DNA of 64,000 nt from assembly GCF_036417845.1 (NCBI RefSeq), contig NC_089978.1:135650288-135714287 (forward strand). The letters run 5' to 3'. Positions within the stretch are counted from its first letter, which is position 1, and each line of letters begins with the position of its first letter. This DNA comes from Apteryx mantelli. Taxonomy: Eukaryota > Chordata > Aves > Apterygiformes > Apterygidae. The notes beneath the pieces are model-generated. The model was given only the letters and a program-made list of their open reading frames with translations. It was not told where the DNA came from and did no database searches. The translations under genes and the position numbers were made by a program. Positions 12,286 to 24,341 of the stretch are shown in pieces.

Positions 12286-13596
12286 ATAGCAGAAACTGTT
12301 TTGAAGATTTTTTGCTGTTGTTCTTCCTTCGTTCCAAAGATAGCAGATTCAAAAGTGTTTTTGTTGAGATGATCCCCAAAGGTGGAGAAGTTCAAAAGCC
12401 TTATATTTAGTAACTTATGTGACTGCCCTCTGAGCTTGTTTTCATGTTAAATGACAGCTGAAAACCCTATAGTTCTGCATAATTAAAAGGTATATTCGTA
12501 GTGTTTTCTCCCCATGACTTCCTAGTTGTAGTTTTAAAAGTTTGCTGTTTCTGCACAATATAATAAAGATGCTATTAATAGAAAAAAACATTTTATGTAG
12601 TTTCACAGAAAAGGAGAGCATTATACAGAGTGTAGGCAATGTTAAAGAACTGACACAAAAGATAAAGTTGATTCTAAAATAACAGAACTATGTTTGCTCA
12701 CTAGTAGCGAGAGGTATTCTTAAAACTGCAAAATGATTGGTCTTTTATTAGTCTGATAGTAAGTTACTCCTATTTTTTAAAGTCACTTGTTCATTTGGGT
12801 AAGGTTTCTATGTAAAACACCCCTCTAGGATAGATAGCTGGGCAAAAATCTCTGGCCATTTAAATGATTTAGTTTTAAATTATTTATATTATCATTTATT
12901 ATCAGGTTGTTTTTTATTTCCTTACTTATAATAAAGAAATATATCTCACACAGTTAATGCATAAAACCAGAAGTAGCTGAGAGACTCCCCCAATTTTTAC
13001 TTCATAGAATCATCACCCACATAACTTTTTGAAATATTCACTGTTTAGCAGCACATGAACTAAAAATGAAGCTAAGAATTTGCATTATACCATGTCAAAG
13101 AAATCAGTATAGGTAGTTCGAGACATAACTGCAGTAGCTGAAGGAAATGTAACAATGCAGTTCAGAAGTTTAGTGGCACAGTTTAAATTTATACTGTCAA
13201 TACCACTGTCTGCCAGCTTTTTAAAAACAATGACTAACTATCAATCACCAGTTTCTCCTTGACCAGAATGTAACCTTTTCAACACACTTTTAACTAAAAT
13301 GGTATAGAGCTGAAAATATCCATGAACTAGCTACAGAGCACTGCATGGCTCTGCAAATCAGCAGGGTTTTGTGAACTGTGTGAATGACCTGGCAAATTAA
13401 AGCCTACAGATTTTATAGGCATTAGTGTATTGGTTATATGTCCATGCTTCCCATACCACATAAAGTTCTGATTACATTATTTTTGAAAAGGAAACAGATA
13501 CCAGAGTTTCAGTACTGAATGGAGAAAATGAAAATGTCTCAAACTGTTGGAAAATGGAAATTCCTAAATGAAGAAAGATTAAAGACTATAGAGTCT

Positions 13597-13629
13597 AAAC
13601 AAACAAACAAACAAAGAAACAAAAACAAG
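13597..13629 (+). repeat. CAAA microsatellite
   Basis: About seven imperfect copies of AAAC, ending in AAAG and AAAC variants. Confidence 0.8.
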
Positions 13630-14734
13630 AGCAAGAGGTGACATTACAAACACTTTTTAAAGACGGCAACCAAAACACAAAACTCATGATCTGATCTGCA
13701 ATAGACATAATTAGGTTTCAAGTTAAATTTATATATATGGCATCAGATGAGAATGGATTGGGAGTCAATTATAGTTGCCTTCAGAAGGTGCTTAAGAGGC
13801 AGAGAAAGCTTTCACACAGATAACATTTCTCTGTCAATCCCACATAGAGAAGGAGCCAAATGAAGTAAGTGTATTCAGTCAGCATTTCTTTCTCAGTAAA
13901 CTTGGTGACTCCACAGGACAAATTATGGAAAAATGCCGTGGGTGCACAGGGGATGTTCAGGTGGAAAAATACTTTGTGGTCTTTCCTCAGGGTCTGGATG
14001 AAGGTCACCCAGACACTGTATTCTTACAACAGTGCTAGAGATCTCTGATCTTACAGCCTTAAAATCAGAAGATGGGCAAAGACATGGGCCCTAATGCTGG
14101 TTATTCTGCTGTATTAATGGAAAATCAAGTATATATGAGCTTCAGCTGATCTGACTGAATATTTGTGAAAGTTCCACTGTCAGTTCCCAATGGGAGTTTG
14201 GACTGGAGACCTCTGGAGGTCTCTTTCTTAAGAAGTGGGATTCTACCATTGTATTTTCTGGAGAAAGATGGGCTTGAAGCTGCAGCAACTTCACTCTGTT
14301 ATCATGAGGAGCAGGTGAGAAGTTGCTTCTTCCTGATTATAAATGTGGAGATTACACATATTTCAAGAGACATCAGATTAAAAAGCAGAATGGATCATAG
14401 GGGACTCTCATGTATAGAAAAAGCTAGAAAGGGTCTTTGATGGAATAGGAGTCTGCAGAGGTGAGGTATCTGAGCTAGCTTTAAATTAGCTGGCTTGGCT
14501 GGTGGTAGCAGCATTGGTTAGTTTATGCTGAATTCTGTGCTGCTGTGGCTGCTTTGTGACAGGTTCCCATCCCAATTCCATTCCTTTAGCTAATACACAG
14601 AGATAGATGCCACACTGACTAAACTGAGGTTGTACCCTGAGTGTGAATATATTCCAGATATTTCATGGTTGAAATTATTTTGTAGAGGAACTAGGGATAC
14701 CTCTTAGGAAGACAGTAATTTTTCTAGTGTTAAG

Positions 14735-15245
14735 GAACTCCTGTTTCTCTCCTGTGCTGGGGAGCCCAGCACTGGATACAGTCTTCCAAAAGCAGCCTAA
14801 TCCCTCTCAGATGGAGGGGAATAATAATTTCTCTTGGCATGCTGGCTATGCTCTTGTTTATGCAGCCTCGCATGTGGTTGACCTTCATTGCTGCAAGGGC
14901 ACACTGCTGGCTCCTGTTGAACTTCCTGTCCACCAGGACTCCCAGGTCCTTTTCTGCAGAGATGCTCCCCGGTCAGTCAGTCCCTAGCCCGTACTGATTC
15001 ACAGGGCTTTTCCATCCAAGGACACAGAATTAGGCGTTTGTCTTTGTTGTACTCCATGAAGTTCCTATTGGCCCATTACTTCAGTTTGTCAAGGTCCCTC
15101 TGAATGGCAGCCCTGCCCTCCAGCAGATCAACCACTCACCACAGTTTGGTGTCATCTGCAAACTTAGTGAAGGTGTCCTCTGTACTTTGAATGTATTTGT
15201 AAGAAAAACATTAAAAATGAGAGTGAACTCTCAGCAATCCATGGA
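14735..15245 (-). mobile_element. CR1 LINE fragment (avian type)
   Basis: Read on the + strand, this is the reverse complement of the 3' part of CR1, the dominant bird LINE. Recognisable blocks in the expected order are ctggggagcccagcactgga, ccaccaggactcccaggtcc with ttttctgcagag, aatggcagccctgccctcca, and tttggtgtcatctgcaaact. It lacks the extreme 3' end and the 5' reverse-transcriptase part, has indels, and cannot code. Open frames over it are relics. Confidence 0.9.
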
Positions 15246-17683
15246 GCACAGAAGAATGTCAAAGGATATAGTTCCACTTCTGCAGCAGCTCTTGTTATGT
15301 TTCATAGCTAAGTACGTTAAAAAAACTAGTGCACTTGCTATGGAGACTGTTAGGAATTAATACATATGCATGCTTTATTTTAGTTTTCAGTAGTTGGGCA
15401 TTACATTGAGTCTTGAGCTTGTGTTTAGTTATAGTCAATGTACAGTGACCACTCCTGGCATAAGGATCAGAACTAAATCAGGGAGAAACTAGGCTCCTGC
15501 TGAGTGACCTCCTAATGCCATTTTGCGATATCAAATTTGTGATGCTTCATTACATTGTGACCTTTGTGTCACATTATCTACACTCCTTTCAGTATCAGCA
15601 GGAATATTTTTGTTGCTCAGTCAGGAAAAAGCATGTTATTTTGGATAATTTAAACACCAAAAGAAAGAAATCCTTGGTTGATATGTAGCTTAAAGAAGTT
15701 TGAAATTTATATTTAATTGCTTGGTCCGTGCCCATTCACAATGCGAGGCTTCAGAGTGTGCCTGGAAAATGTTATGAATCATACCTGAATATGGGAAGGT
15801 AACTTTTTATTTCAAATTCTGTTCTTGGAAGCCCTCAGAAGGACAGAACACTTCCTCTAATAATTTGTTTTCTAAAACTCTGCCCTATTCAGAGTTATAT
15901 AAATGAAGACCTTCTCTTCCTCCTTTAGGAACCTAGCTAGTGCTCACTGCAAACATCTGCTGCAGGAGACTCTTTGTAATAGAAAAACCTCAAAAGTTCC
16001 TGGAAAAAAAATAGATCCAGAAGCAACTGGATATAACCTTGGCTCAGCCCAGGGAATGCCTGGAGTATATGCAAGTATCTGAAAACTTGCTTCAATTCAA
16101 AAGCTTAGAACTTCTGCTCTGCTCTTTACTTATTTTTTAATCAGTGCAGGTTTGTTTCAGGGAATAGCTTTCCAGGATATTTGCCATTCTCAGGGGGCAG
16201 AGGGCATAGTGTCTAATTTTGATGATTCATCATGTTTCTAGTTATGTGGTTGTAATGACAAATTGTTTCTGCTATAGAGTTAAACTCAAAAAAAAAAAAA
16301 TCACCAATGGAAATAGAGCTCTTCTGGCTCTTTGGGTGTCATAGTAGCTCAGGCTCATATTTAATTAGCTGATGAAGTCTAACTGGATAGCATGAATGTG
16401 AGGAAAGCCTCAATATACTGCATTCTGATCCAGCACAGTGGTAAGATGACAAAATAAATATCAAGTTTCTGGTTGTGACATAAGGCACACACAGAAATAG
16501 CAGCTAAAGAGCCCAGGAAATTTCTTGGTGTTAGCATGCACTCATATACCTGTTTCTTTAGAAGTAGAATTCTGCATTATCAAACTGGGTGAAACCAACA
16601 GAATCTGAGGAAAAACAAAAATTCAAAGAAAGGAAAGAAGAAACCCACCACAACCTCAAACATCAACTTACTATTGCAGCAGAAACAAAGAGAAAAATAA
16701 CTAGATAGTAATAAATGAATAGATAAGTTTACAAATAAATATTAGTAAATTATTTTAACAAATACATTAAATAGAAAACAACCAGTTCCATCTTACTGGA
16801 GGTTTGTCATTTCCTTTCACAGTGCTGTCAAAACTTCATATAATGTTTAGGTCAGTGCTTTCTCCTTGAATCAGTTCTGCTTTGCATACGCCACTCTTCA
16901 GTTTCTACCATAAAATTTTTCACGAGGTGTATAACAGGCCTTCTCCCAGAAGCACAGGACAGTGAGTGCTACAGCTAAGCAGAGTGTCTCTTAACTACTA
17001 TTGTACCATATCTGCACAGAAGGAACAGGCTTACTCACCCAGTAACACAATAACCTGAACCTTCCCCAGGCTGACTAACCAAAGTTCATGAACAAACAAA
17101 AACTTCTTCTGTCTATAGGCAAGTCCCTTGACAGATAGCCTTCTTTGAGGATAATCTGCCTGAGAGAAACACTTCTAGCCTCTCTACTCTTATTTGGAGA
17201 GGACCTTTAAGTCTCTCTGCTTGGGATCAGGCTCTGATATGTCACCTGATCAAAGGCCTTTCACTGGTTAATACAATAAATGTGGGCTCCTTTGTCACTT
17301 TTACCAGGCATATTCTGTAAGCAGTCTTCAGATGCCTTAAATGGATATTACCATTTTCTACTGGGTATTTCTTCTGCGTTGATGAAAGCAACAAGTTCAC
17401 ATATGCAGAGATATTTGTTTCTATTTTAATACTGCTTGTGGGAGTGGTGGTAATTTGAAGAATAATAAGCCCAGAGGTGTTTGGAAGAGCTTCTCAGTGA
17501 GGGAAGGCAAGTCTGAGGTCAAGCTGGGAAGTCAATCAGTGGGTCAGAGTCCAAATCAATGGAGTCTATAGCCAGAAACAAGTATAGCCATAGCTGAGCT
17601 AGAAAGTAGTACTCCTATGATATAGCTCAGGCAGGGATTGAAGGCTCAGTCCTGAATTTAAATGAGGCTTCTTGGCCATAGAC
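15246..17683. other. Intergenic, no feature seen
   Basis: AT-rich DNA with an A13 run near 16288. I saw no exon, RNA gene or recognised repeat. Confidence 0.45.
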
Positions 17684-17757
17684 AGGGTGTGTAGGTGGAG
17701 AGCCCAGGTGAGGCTGGTCAGGGCCATTAAGACCTATTAGTGCTCTCAAGGACCTGA
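17684..17757 (+). repeat. 74-bp direct repeat, copy A
   Basis: The block from agggtgtgtaggtgg to ctcaaggacctga recurs at 18151-18224 at about 85% identity (10-11 mismatches by eye, no large gap). The shared core is ccaggtgaggctggt followed by agggccattaa. The copies lie 467 bases apart and flank the minisatellite at 17.96-18.15 kb. Confidence 0.75.
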
Positions 17758-17959
17758 CAGTAGTCGCCCCTCTCAGAAAGGTGCATCCTCACACCTTACA
17801 GGTATCTGTATTCAGAAGGGACTTGGAGAGTGTTTTAATTGCTGTGGGTTGTCATAGGGCTATTTCAGGAGACATAGAGACAGGGAACTGGGAAAGGGAC
17901 ATGGCATAAGAGACTTGGGACTGGGTGGTAGTGGTGGGTTCAGGCTGCCTGTGACATCC

Positions 17960-18150
17960 CTAGAGACTGGAGAGGCTTGGAAGCAAGCAGGTATGTTCAA
18001 GTTACCCTTGAAAAACCATGAAGGATAGGTGGGCTTGGTGGGAAAAAGGATCCAAGTCACCCCTGGGGAGCCCTGGAGGCTAAGCAAGCTTGAGGAGAAA
18101 GGTCTAACCTAGCTCTGGCAAATGCTGGAGGCTGGGAGAGCTTGAGGGTA
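17960..18150 (-). repeat. Degenerate ~52-bp minisatellite, inverted relative to the 4.2-kb array
   Basis: Three to four diverged units carry the cores gagaGGCTTGG, gtgGGCTTGG, gcaAGCTTGAGG and gagAGCTTGAGG. Each is followed by an aaAGGtcCAAG-like block and, in the clearer units, a CCTGGGGAGCcCTGGAGG-like end. The 4.2-kb array read on its minus strand gives the same layout (GGGCTTGGG, then AAGGTCCAAG, then CCTGGGGAGC), so the two arrays are related and inverted. Confidence 0.55.
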
Positions 18151-18224
18151 AGGGTGTGTGGGTGGAAACCCCAGGTGAGGCTGGTTAGGGCCATTAAAGC
18201 CTATTTGTGTACTCAGGAACCTGA
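18151..18224 (+). repeat. 74-bp direct repeat, copy B
   Basis: Second copy of the block at 17684-17757, running from agggtgtgtgggtgg to actcaggaacctga. It directly follows the last minisatellite unit. Confidence 0.75.
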
Positions 18225-21200
18225 TGGGGCAGGGAAAAGACTAAAATCTTCTGGATCTACTCTGGGATTTCACAGATTATAGAAGTCCGTGGCATGCCCT
18301 GTAACCTGTGATGTATAGTTGAATGGCTCCACCAAGCAATCAGCCAACAGTGAATCTTCCTGACAGAAATTTTAACAGGGCCCAGATTTCCCATATTAGT
18401 CAAAATCAAAGCTGAGCTCTTGCAATCAACACTTACCTTCAAAATTTTCCCTCTTCCCTCTCCCACCAAAACATATTTTCAGGAGTTCCCTACTGATGGT
18501 TTAGACAACAGCATAAGTCAGAGCTGTGTTTTCCAAGTATTGGGTGACATCATCTATTGTGACCAAAATAAACCAGACACAATTCAATTTTGATTCCCTG
18601 ATATCTGTGCTGACATGGTAACGCAATTACTACAACATGGGCTAGGACTCAACAAATTCATGCTCAAATCAGGAAGGTTTCATTTCTCAGAGGTCTCAGA
18701 ATCTTTCAAGCCTGATGCAAGCTACAAAACCAGGAGTCAGCCTACCAGAGCCCAGTCTTAATTCAACACTATAGAATATGAACACCAAGCAGCTGTTACA
18801 CTAACCTCATCATTTTTCCCAAATGCAAAAATGTTGCTGGCCCCAGAATTTGGGTTAACATTCCAGTGGATGAATCCCAGATACATGCCCTGATCCACTT
18901 GTAGATCAATGAGGAGCAATGAGGTCTTCTACTAATATTTGTAGAAAATGAGGTTCTACCAAGTGTAAGACTCACACACAGAACTCCCCAGTTACCAAAT
19001 TAAAGATTGGGCTATTCTTGTGGCACTCCTGACCACCAAGTAAAACTAGTGAGGTGTTCTTCTCTGCTAATGTTTTCTTCCACTGTGTTACAGTTGTTTT
19101 AGAGATTCCTCATAACACCTGGGGATGTCTTAAAATCCCAGTCATCCTCTGAGGAAACCCAGATAAGAAGGGTCTCACAGCCTGATTTCACCTTCTTACA
19201 ACTTCAGATCTTCTCTGTCTCAATTTTTCTGCTAGTTTACAGTTCAGGTGATGTTCCAAGTCCTTTTCCACCAGTATACTACCTCTTTGATGTTAGGACC
19301 CACTCCCAGGTCCCTTTGTGCAGGACTAGGAAATCTGCTTCATGTTCACTCATTTCACTTTTTCCAATGGAATATGCTGCTGCTTTTATTGAGTACGTGA
19401 GTCTCTGAGACACTATCCCAAGGCAGGAGACTGGGTGATAGATCTCCAGTCTAAATCACCAACAATAGGCGTCCCAGCTCACCAACAGAAAGCTTCCTGA
19501 CTTAAGCCAATAGCCCAAAGCACAACAGTAGGAAAATATTCAGGCCATTTGTCTGAGCTTCCTCAGTGAGAATCCTACTGACTCGTTCATTCAAGGTTAC
19601 TTATGGGTTAGCACTGTTCCCTCTCTAGGAAATTTCCTTGGTGACCTCAATTTAATATGGGTTCTCCTAGAAGTACCTATATAGCTGCACTCACCAGAGG
19701 TCTGCAGTTCTTGCTGTCATCTCTTTTGGCTTTTCCTGGAAATGCTACCACTGCAACTGTGCCAAAGTCTGCTGCATATGTTGGTAGGGCCAGTCTTATA
19801 ACGTCCAGCAATCTTTTTGCTGCTGCACCAGGACTTTCTATAACAGCTGGTGGAACGAATGCTGATCCCTCACCCAATTCATCAGGACCTTTGGAATGCA
19901 TTTTCTGCTGGCATTCTCCACCACAAGTAGCTGGCCTTGCCTTCTGCTACCTCAAGCCAAGAAGTGCAGAGCTCTTCTTAACCAGGCTTATTGCATGCAC
20001 ACATTCACACAGAACACACACACACAATTAATTAAGATGATTCAGCGTAATATTGAACTAAAACAAAGCTTACCTCCAACTTTCTGCAGTCTTTCAGGCC
20101 ATGACACTGATTCCCAGAATTACACATCAGAGCTAGTTGTGTAATATATAGCAGATCCTTGAAGGACCCCTATGTCCTGATACAGTTTGTAATGCATTGT
20201 TAAATCACTTCTGTTTCTGCATTATCTGTGATTTACTGGTGGTTAAGTAATTCAATTTTACATAGTAGATGAGGTCTTGTGAAGATAAGAATTTCTCAAA
20301 ACTGATGGAGATAACATTACTAATATGCTTCTCTGGGAATGGCTAGTTATTTTCCTGTGTTATTTAGTTTTGCTTTACATAGATATATATCACCATTCAG
20401 TTGCATGATGTGAAACTGTAAATAATATGGGGCGTTTGCATACAGTCATCCACAACTTTGGTTTGCACTGCTACACAAGTATGATGCTATAACTTGAATG
20501 ACTGGAAATATCATGGTCCAGTAGGATTCCCTAACATATCTGTAACATGCCAAGCAGTCATTGGCTAGTCACTACTACGTTCTCAGATGGAAGATTATTC
20601 ATTGTATACATGGAGAAATTATACTACTACTTGTTGAAGGCATGTGTCTGAGCAACAAGAGAATCATAAGCTGACCTTATGAGTTCTTGGCTTCCTTTCC
20701 TGTTTTCTGTTTGTTCTCAGAAACTGTTATTTTTTATGGCTTTTTAATGCACTGTTGCTTCTCTCATTCTTTTCTCTCATGACTCGCATCTTAGAGCCTT
20801 TCCTGGACGCCAGTCTTCCAGAAAAAGAATTGCAGTACAACCGGAAACGTACAGGGGAGCTGTTGAAAGACTGGTGGAAGTCTGTTTGTAGGCTGCATTT
20901 CCACTCTTGCTCTAAAGATGGTAGCCTAAGCTTGGGTATACAAATCTGTGCCTGTGTGCTTTGCTGATGCTGGACTGATAGAATTTCTCTTGTCATCTCT
21001 GAAGTGATGATTTTTTAAAGAGGAAACTTTTATCAGAGGTAAGGTAAAAGATATTTGTGACTTGCAGCAAAAAATAGAAAATTCATTTATTTTTAAGGTT
21101 TGAATGTTTACATTCAAAAAGAATGTATGGAACAAGAGAGAGAGAAAGATGCAGTGGAAGGATAAGAACTTCTGAAATAGCCTGGAAGCTTTTGGCTCTG

Positions 21201-24177
21201 ATGCTGTCCCTAAGACAGCAAACCAGGCAAATCTCTGTGCTGAAATTTGCCCAAACAGAAGGGATGAGATGATACTTATCTCTGATACAGAAAACTTGGG
21301 TGCTTGCTAGTTGATGGTTATACAATACTTTGAAGATGTGTTAGATATCTAATTACAACATGCTAGTTTAAATGTCTTCCAGCTGCTTAACATAGATTTG
21401 GGGAGCAAATGTGGAAGGCAAATGTGGGGGCAGATTTCAAGTCACCATAAACAGTAAATAGGTTGACTTCACTTTCCCCTCAAAAGCCACATTGTGTAAG
21501 TTTTGCTGATACCATTCGTTACCCACTTTTCTGTGCTAAATAGAAACCCTTAAAATCTTTTCAGGAGACATAAATGAGGGACTTTTACCATGTGCAGCTT
21601 TCTCCCTTAGGTTCAACAACCTTCCTCACTTTTGCAATGCCTTTTATCATCTCTGCTTCCTGGTAACCACATTTCACATTGTTGTGGCTTTTGTGAAAGA
21701 CTAGGGTTACACTTGTTTCTTCAGAGTAACTTTGAAACATCACCTGGCTCTTGCAATTTTCACCCTCTAAAGAACCTGTAAGTGAAAACCAAAGAAAGAA
21801 AGAAAAAAAAGAACATGCACTTCCATCACGGTTTGTCACCAGATAAACACATTGGATTCAATCCTACATACCTTGGCCACTCAGAATTTCCAGGCAGATT
21901 AACAGGAGTTTTATGAGAACATGGAATGCAAGGGTCAGGGCCATTCAGAAGGAAAGGAATCCATGCCACGTACTGAGCAAATCATACCTGTCTCTACATT
22001 AACATTGAAATTACTTTTATAACAGCCCAGGTAATAGCCATTTTGATTTATATTTGAAAGAAAGAATGAACAGAAGACAGAAGAGGATGAAAACAGAAGA
22101 GGACAGAAAAAAAATGGTGACAATGCAATAATTTTTCCTGTAACTTTTTCTTGTAATTTTTGTGTAATAATTTTTTCTTTTCAGGTATACTGCTAGAAAG
22201 GGCTAACTGGAGCTCCAGGATCACCAAAAGTCAGTTCATTCATATTTAGGCTATTCAAATTTAGGATATTGGTTTGAAAATGTATCCTGACTTGAAAGAA
22301 ATACAATGCAGTACATGGAAGTGTACGGCAGTGTCTCTGGCAGTATGACACTTTCCAGTGGCCAAAGTGGCTTCCTCATTCCCTTTTATTTGTAGCAGAT
22401 ATGTGAAAATGGGCACTCCTTGGTAACTGCTGTAGTATTTTTTTTTTCCTTTCTCTCCACATATTGGCTTACTCATGCAGTCTGTAGCTCCACAAAGGGC
22501 AGCACATACTGACTGTGCCATATGCAATGTTCATACATCCCCTAGAACCACTGGGTGACTGAACTGCACAGAACCAACATCATCCTATCACTGCTACTCT
22601 GCTCCTAGTTTTGTGTCGTTAGACAGTGTGGTGTGAGGAACACATTTGGCCAAGTTGTGGTTGGTATTTTTCATTCTTACTTTGCTACTAATGGCCTACA
22701 GATGTAGGAGAGAAAGTGTGTGTAAGGATGTTTTGACATCAACTGTCAATTTTTTTTGATAGGGCCAAGCTGAAGCCAAATTTTGCAGTCAGAATGAGCC
22801 AAAGTCAGAAACAAGAGAAGATAAGACACATACCAGGAAAGAGCATGACTGACAGCCAGGCTAAGGACCCTACTAGCAGTAGGAGTCTGGAACAAGAAAC
22901 AAGTAGAGGTAGAATAATGCCAGGAGCTGAAGGTAGACCTTGAAAAGCAAGGCTAGGACCTATAGTCACAGTGTGACTCAGTTACAATGAAAAGCATAGG
23001 ATACTTCAGGAGCTTGCAGAAGTTGGACGTGAATCCTGGTTTGACAAGTCTGCATAACCTCTAAATAAACTTGAAGTTCTGAAGGGATAACTCTGTCTTA
23101 TGGCTATCTTATTGTTTTACATATTTTCCTCTCTTACCTACTGATTACGCCTAGGTCCAGGCACCCTGAACTCAAGCAAAACCCTGTTCCACTACAGCAG
23201 TATTAAGGATGAGTGGAAATTTCTATTGATTCGATCTACAAGAATATTAGGAGAATTATTTAGGAGAAGAAGATTAGAAGACTAGGAAGTTCCCTTCCTC
23301 CCAAATTTTCTTCTAACTTCTTCACAGTTCAGCTAGAAAGATGTCTCCTCTTTCAATTTTGAAATACTGTCTGCTGCTTCACAGACACCCCTAAGAGCTG
23401 GCTGATGGTTTTTTTATACCAAAAATTAGTTTGGTTAAATAGAAATTTTAATTCCTTTCCCAAATATGCTTTTCTGGAACAATAATATGAAGAAACAATG
23501 AGAGGATACAGGAATTAAAGGAAAATGAAAAATGCAAAGCTTGCACAACAATCTATATAAACTCTTCTTTCAGCTTCTAAAATGGATGTATTTTGTTCGT
23601 GTGAAGCAGAGAAGGTGGGACTATAACGACTGTGTCTTTAATGGGATTTGCAGAGGGCTGGGGTGGGAGGTGTGTCCTCCTCTATACCGCCTTCCCAGAG
23701 CACAGTGTCTTTTAGGGCAAGTTCCCACAGGTTCATTCAGGTAGAAGGTGTTTCGCCTGGCTTGTTCAGCTGCCTGTTGCAAGGTTCCTTATGCTTATAT
23801 GTTGCATTTCAGAGGGAGCCACAGATGCATAAGAGGGAAGATTACTTTTAAATTCTAGAGTTTAGAAACAGAACAGAAGCCTAGGACATCGGTTCTGTAC
23901 TGACGTTCTCAGTGCTGTATAGGGTCTTTGTGAGGGGAAGACTGCTGGTGAGCTATTTGTAAATCAGACACACCTTTGGGTTGGGCTATTTTGGAAACTA
24001 AGTATCTGTTGATGAGGCTAGAGGTATGGTCTGCTAGGCAGAAGAGATTTTATTTTGTGTTTTTACATGTACTTTGATCAGCTGATGCATCTGAAGGACA
24101 GTCTCCCGTGAGTGAAGAGCAGTTCTGCCTTGTAGTGAGCCTTTCCTGATTTTTATCAAAGTGAGGATTGCTGGCTT
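18225..24177. other. Intergenic upstream of TRPV6, with unassigned minus-strand open segments at 18.26-19.90 kb
   Basis: No exon of a known family is visible. Three minus-strand stretches look mildly protein-like: 19901-19677 (74 codons, with AVIESPGAAAKRLLDVIRLA), about 18920-18765 (with GMYLGFIHWNVNPNSGA) and 18469-18257 (70 codons, with ILTNMGNLGPVKISVRKIH). The first is followed by a perfect GTGAGT donor sequence on the minus strand. They lie in different frames, with stops between them. They could be a decayed retroelement, an unrecognised gene or chance. The remaining sequence holds no recognised repeat. The GC-richer block at 23.63-23.78 kb is the nearest candidate for upstream TRPV6 regulatory DNA. 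Confidence 0.35.
23720..23735 (+). promoter_or_regulatory. Possible nuclear-receptor half-site pair upstream of TRPV6
   Basis: AGTTCC and GGTTCA are spaced by four bases, 479 bases upstream of the TRPV6 start codon. Mammalian TRPV6 is induced by vitamin D through direct-repeat elements further upstream. A DR3 spacing is typical of the vitamin D receptor and this pair is DR4 with one imperfect half, so it is only a weak candidate. Confidence 0.15.
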
Positions 24178-24217
24178 TAAGGCAGCTGGGCAAGACAGAA
24201 AAAGGGACGTGCAATGG
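24178..24217 (+). promoter_or_regulatory. Translation start context of TRPV6, with in-frame stop upstream
   Basis: The start ATG at 24214 has G at -3 and G at +4, a strong Kozak context. In the same frame a TAA stands at 24178-24180, only 12 codons upstream. Any non-AUG start could therefore add at most 11 residues, unless an unseen upstream exon is spliced in between. Confidence 0.75.
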
Positions 24218-24341
24218 GGGTGCCTTTATTTGGGGATAGCAGACAGATTTTCCGGATCTGGAATGGACTGAGTCAGATGTTGCAAGGCAAAAAATCCTGG
24301 GATAAACATCTGGACAAAATCTACCTCCTCCAGCAGAAAAG
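24214..24341 (+). CDS. TRPV6: TRPV6 exon 1 (residues 1-43)
   Basis: Encodes [11 protein letters not shown] to YLLQQKR, the cytosolic N-terminal helix region. The ending LLQQKR joins IWESPLL exactly as in the mammalian proteins. The donor is AAAG|GTACAG, phase 2. Intron 1 is 11,217 bp. Confidence 0.93.

Larger units (their letters stand above)
4361..14734. other. Intergenic, about 10 kb, no secure gene
   Basis: AT-rich DNA with only short chance open frames, apart from one 210-codon frame listed separately. A pyrimidine-rich patch lies at 4563-4740, an A-rich run near 7055-7082 and a CAAA microsatellite at 13597-13629. I found no exon of a known family on either strand. In mammals TRPV5 lies between KEL and TRPV6, and no copy is visible here. 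Confidence 0.5.

Noticed and set aside
14165..14440. CR1-like scraps (ggactggagacctctggagg; agaaagggtctttgatgg)
   Set aside because: Matches are too short and are not in a consistent CR1 order.
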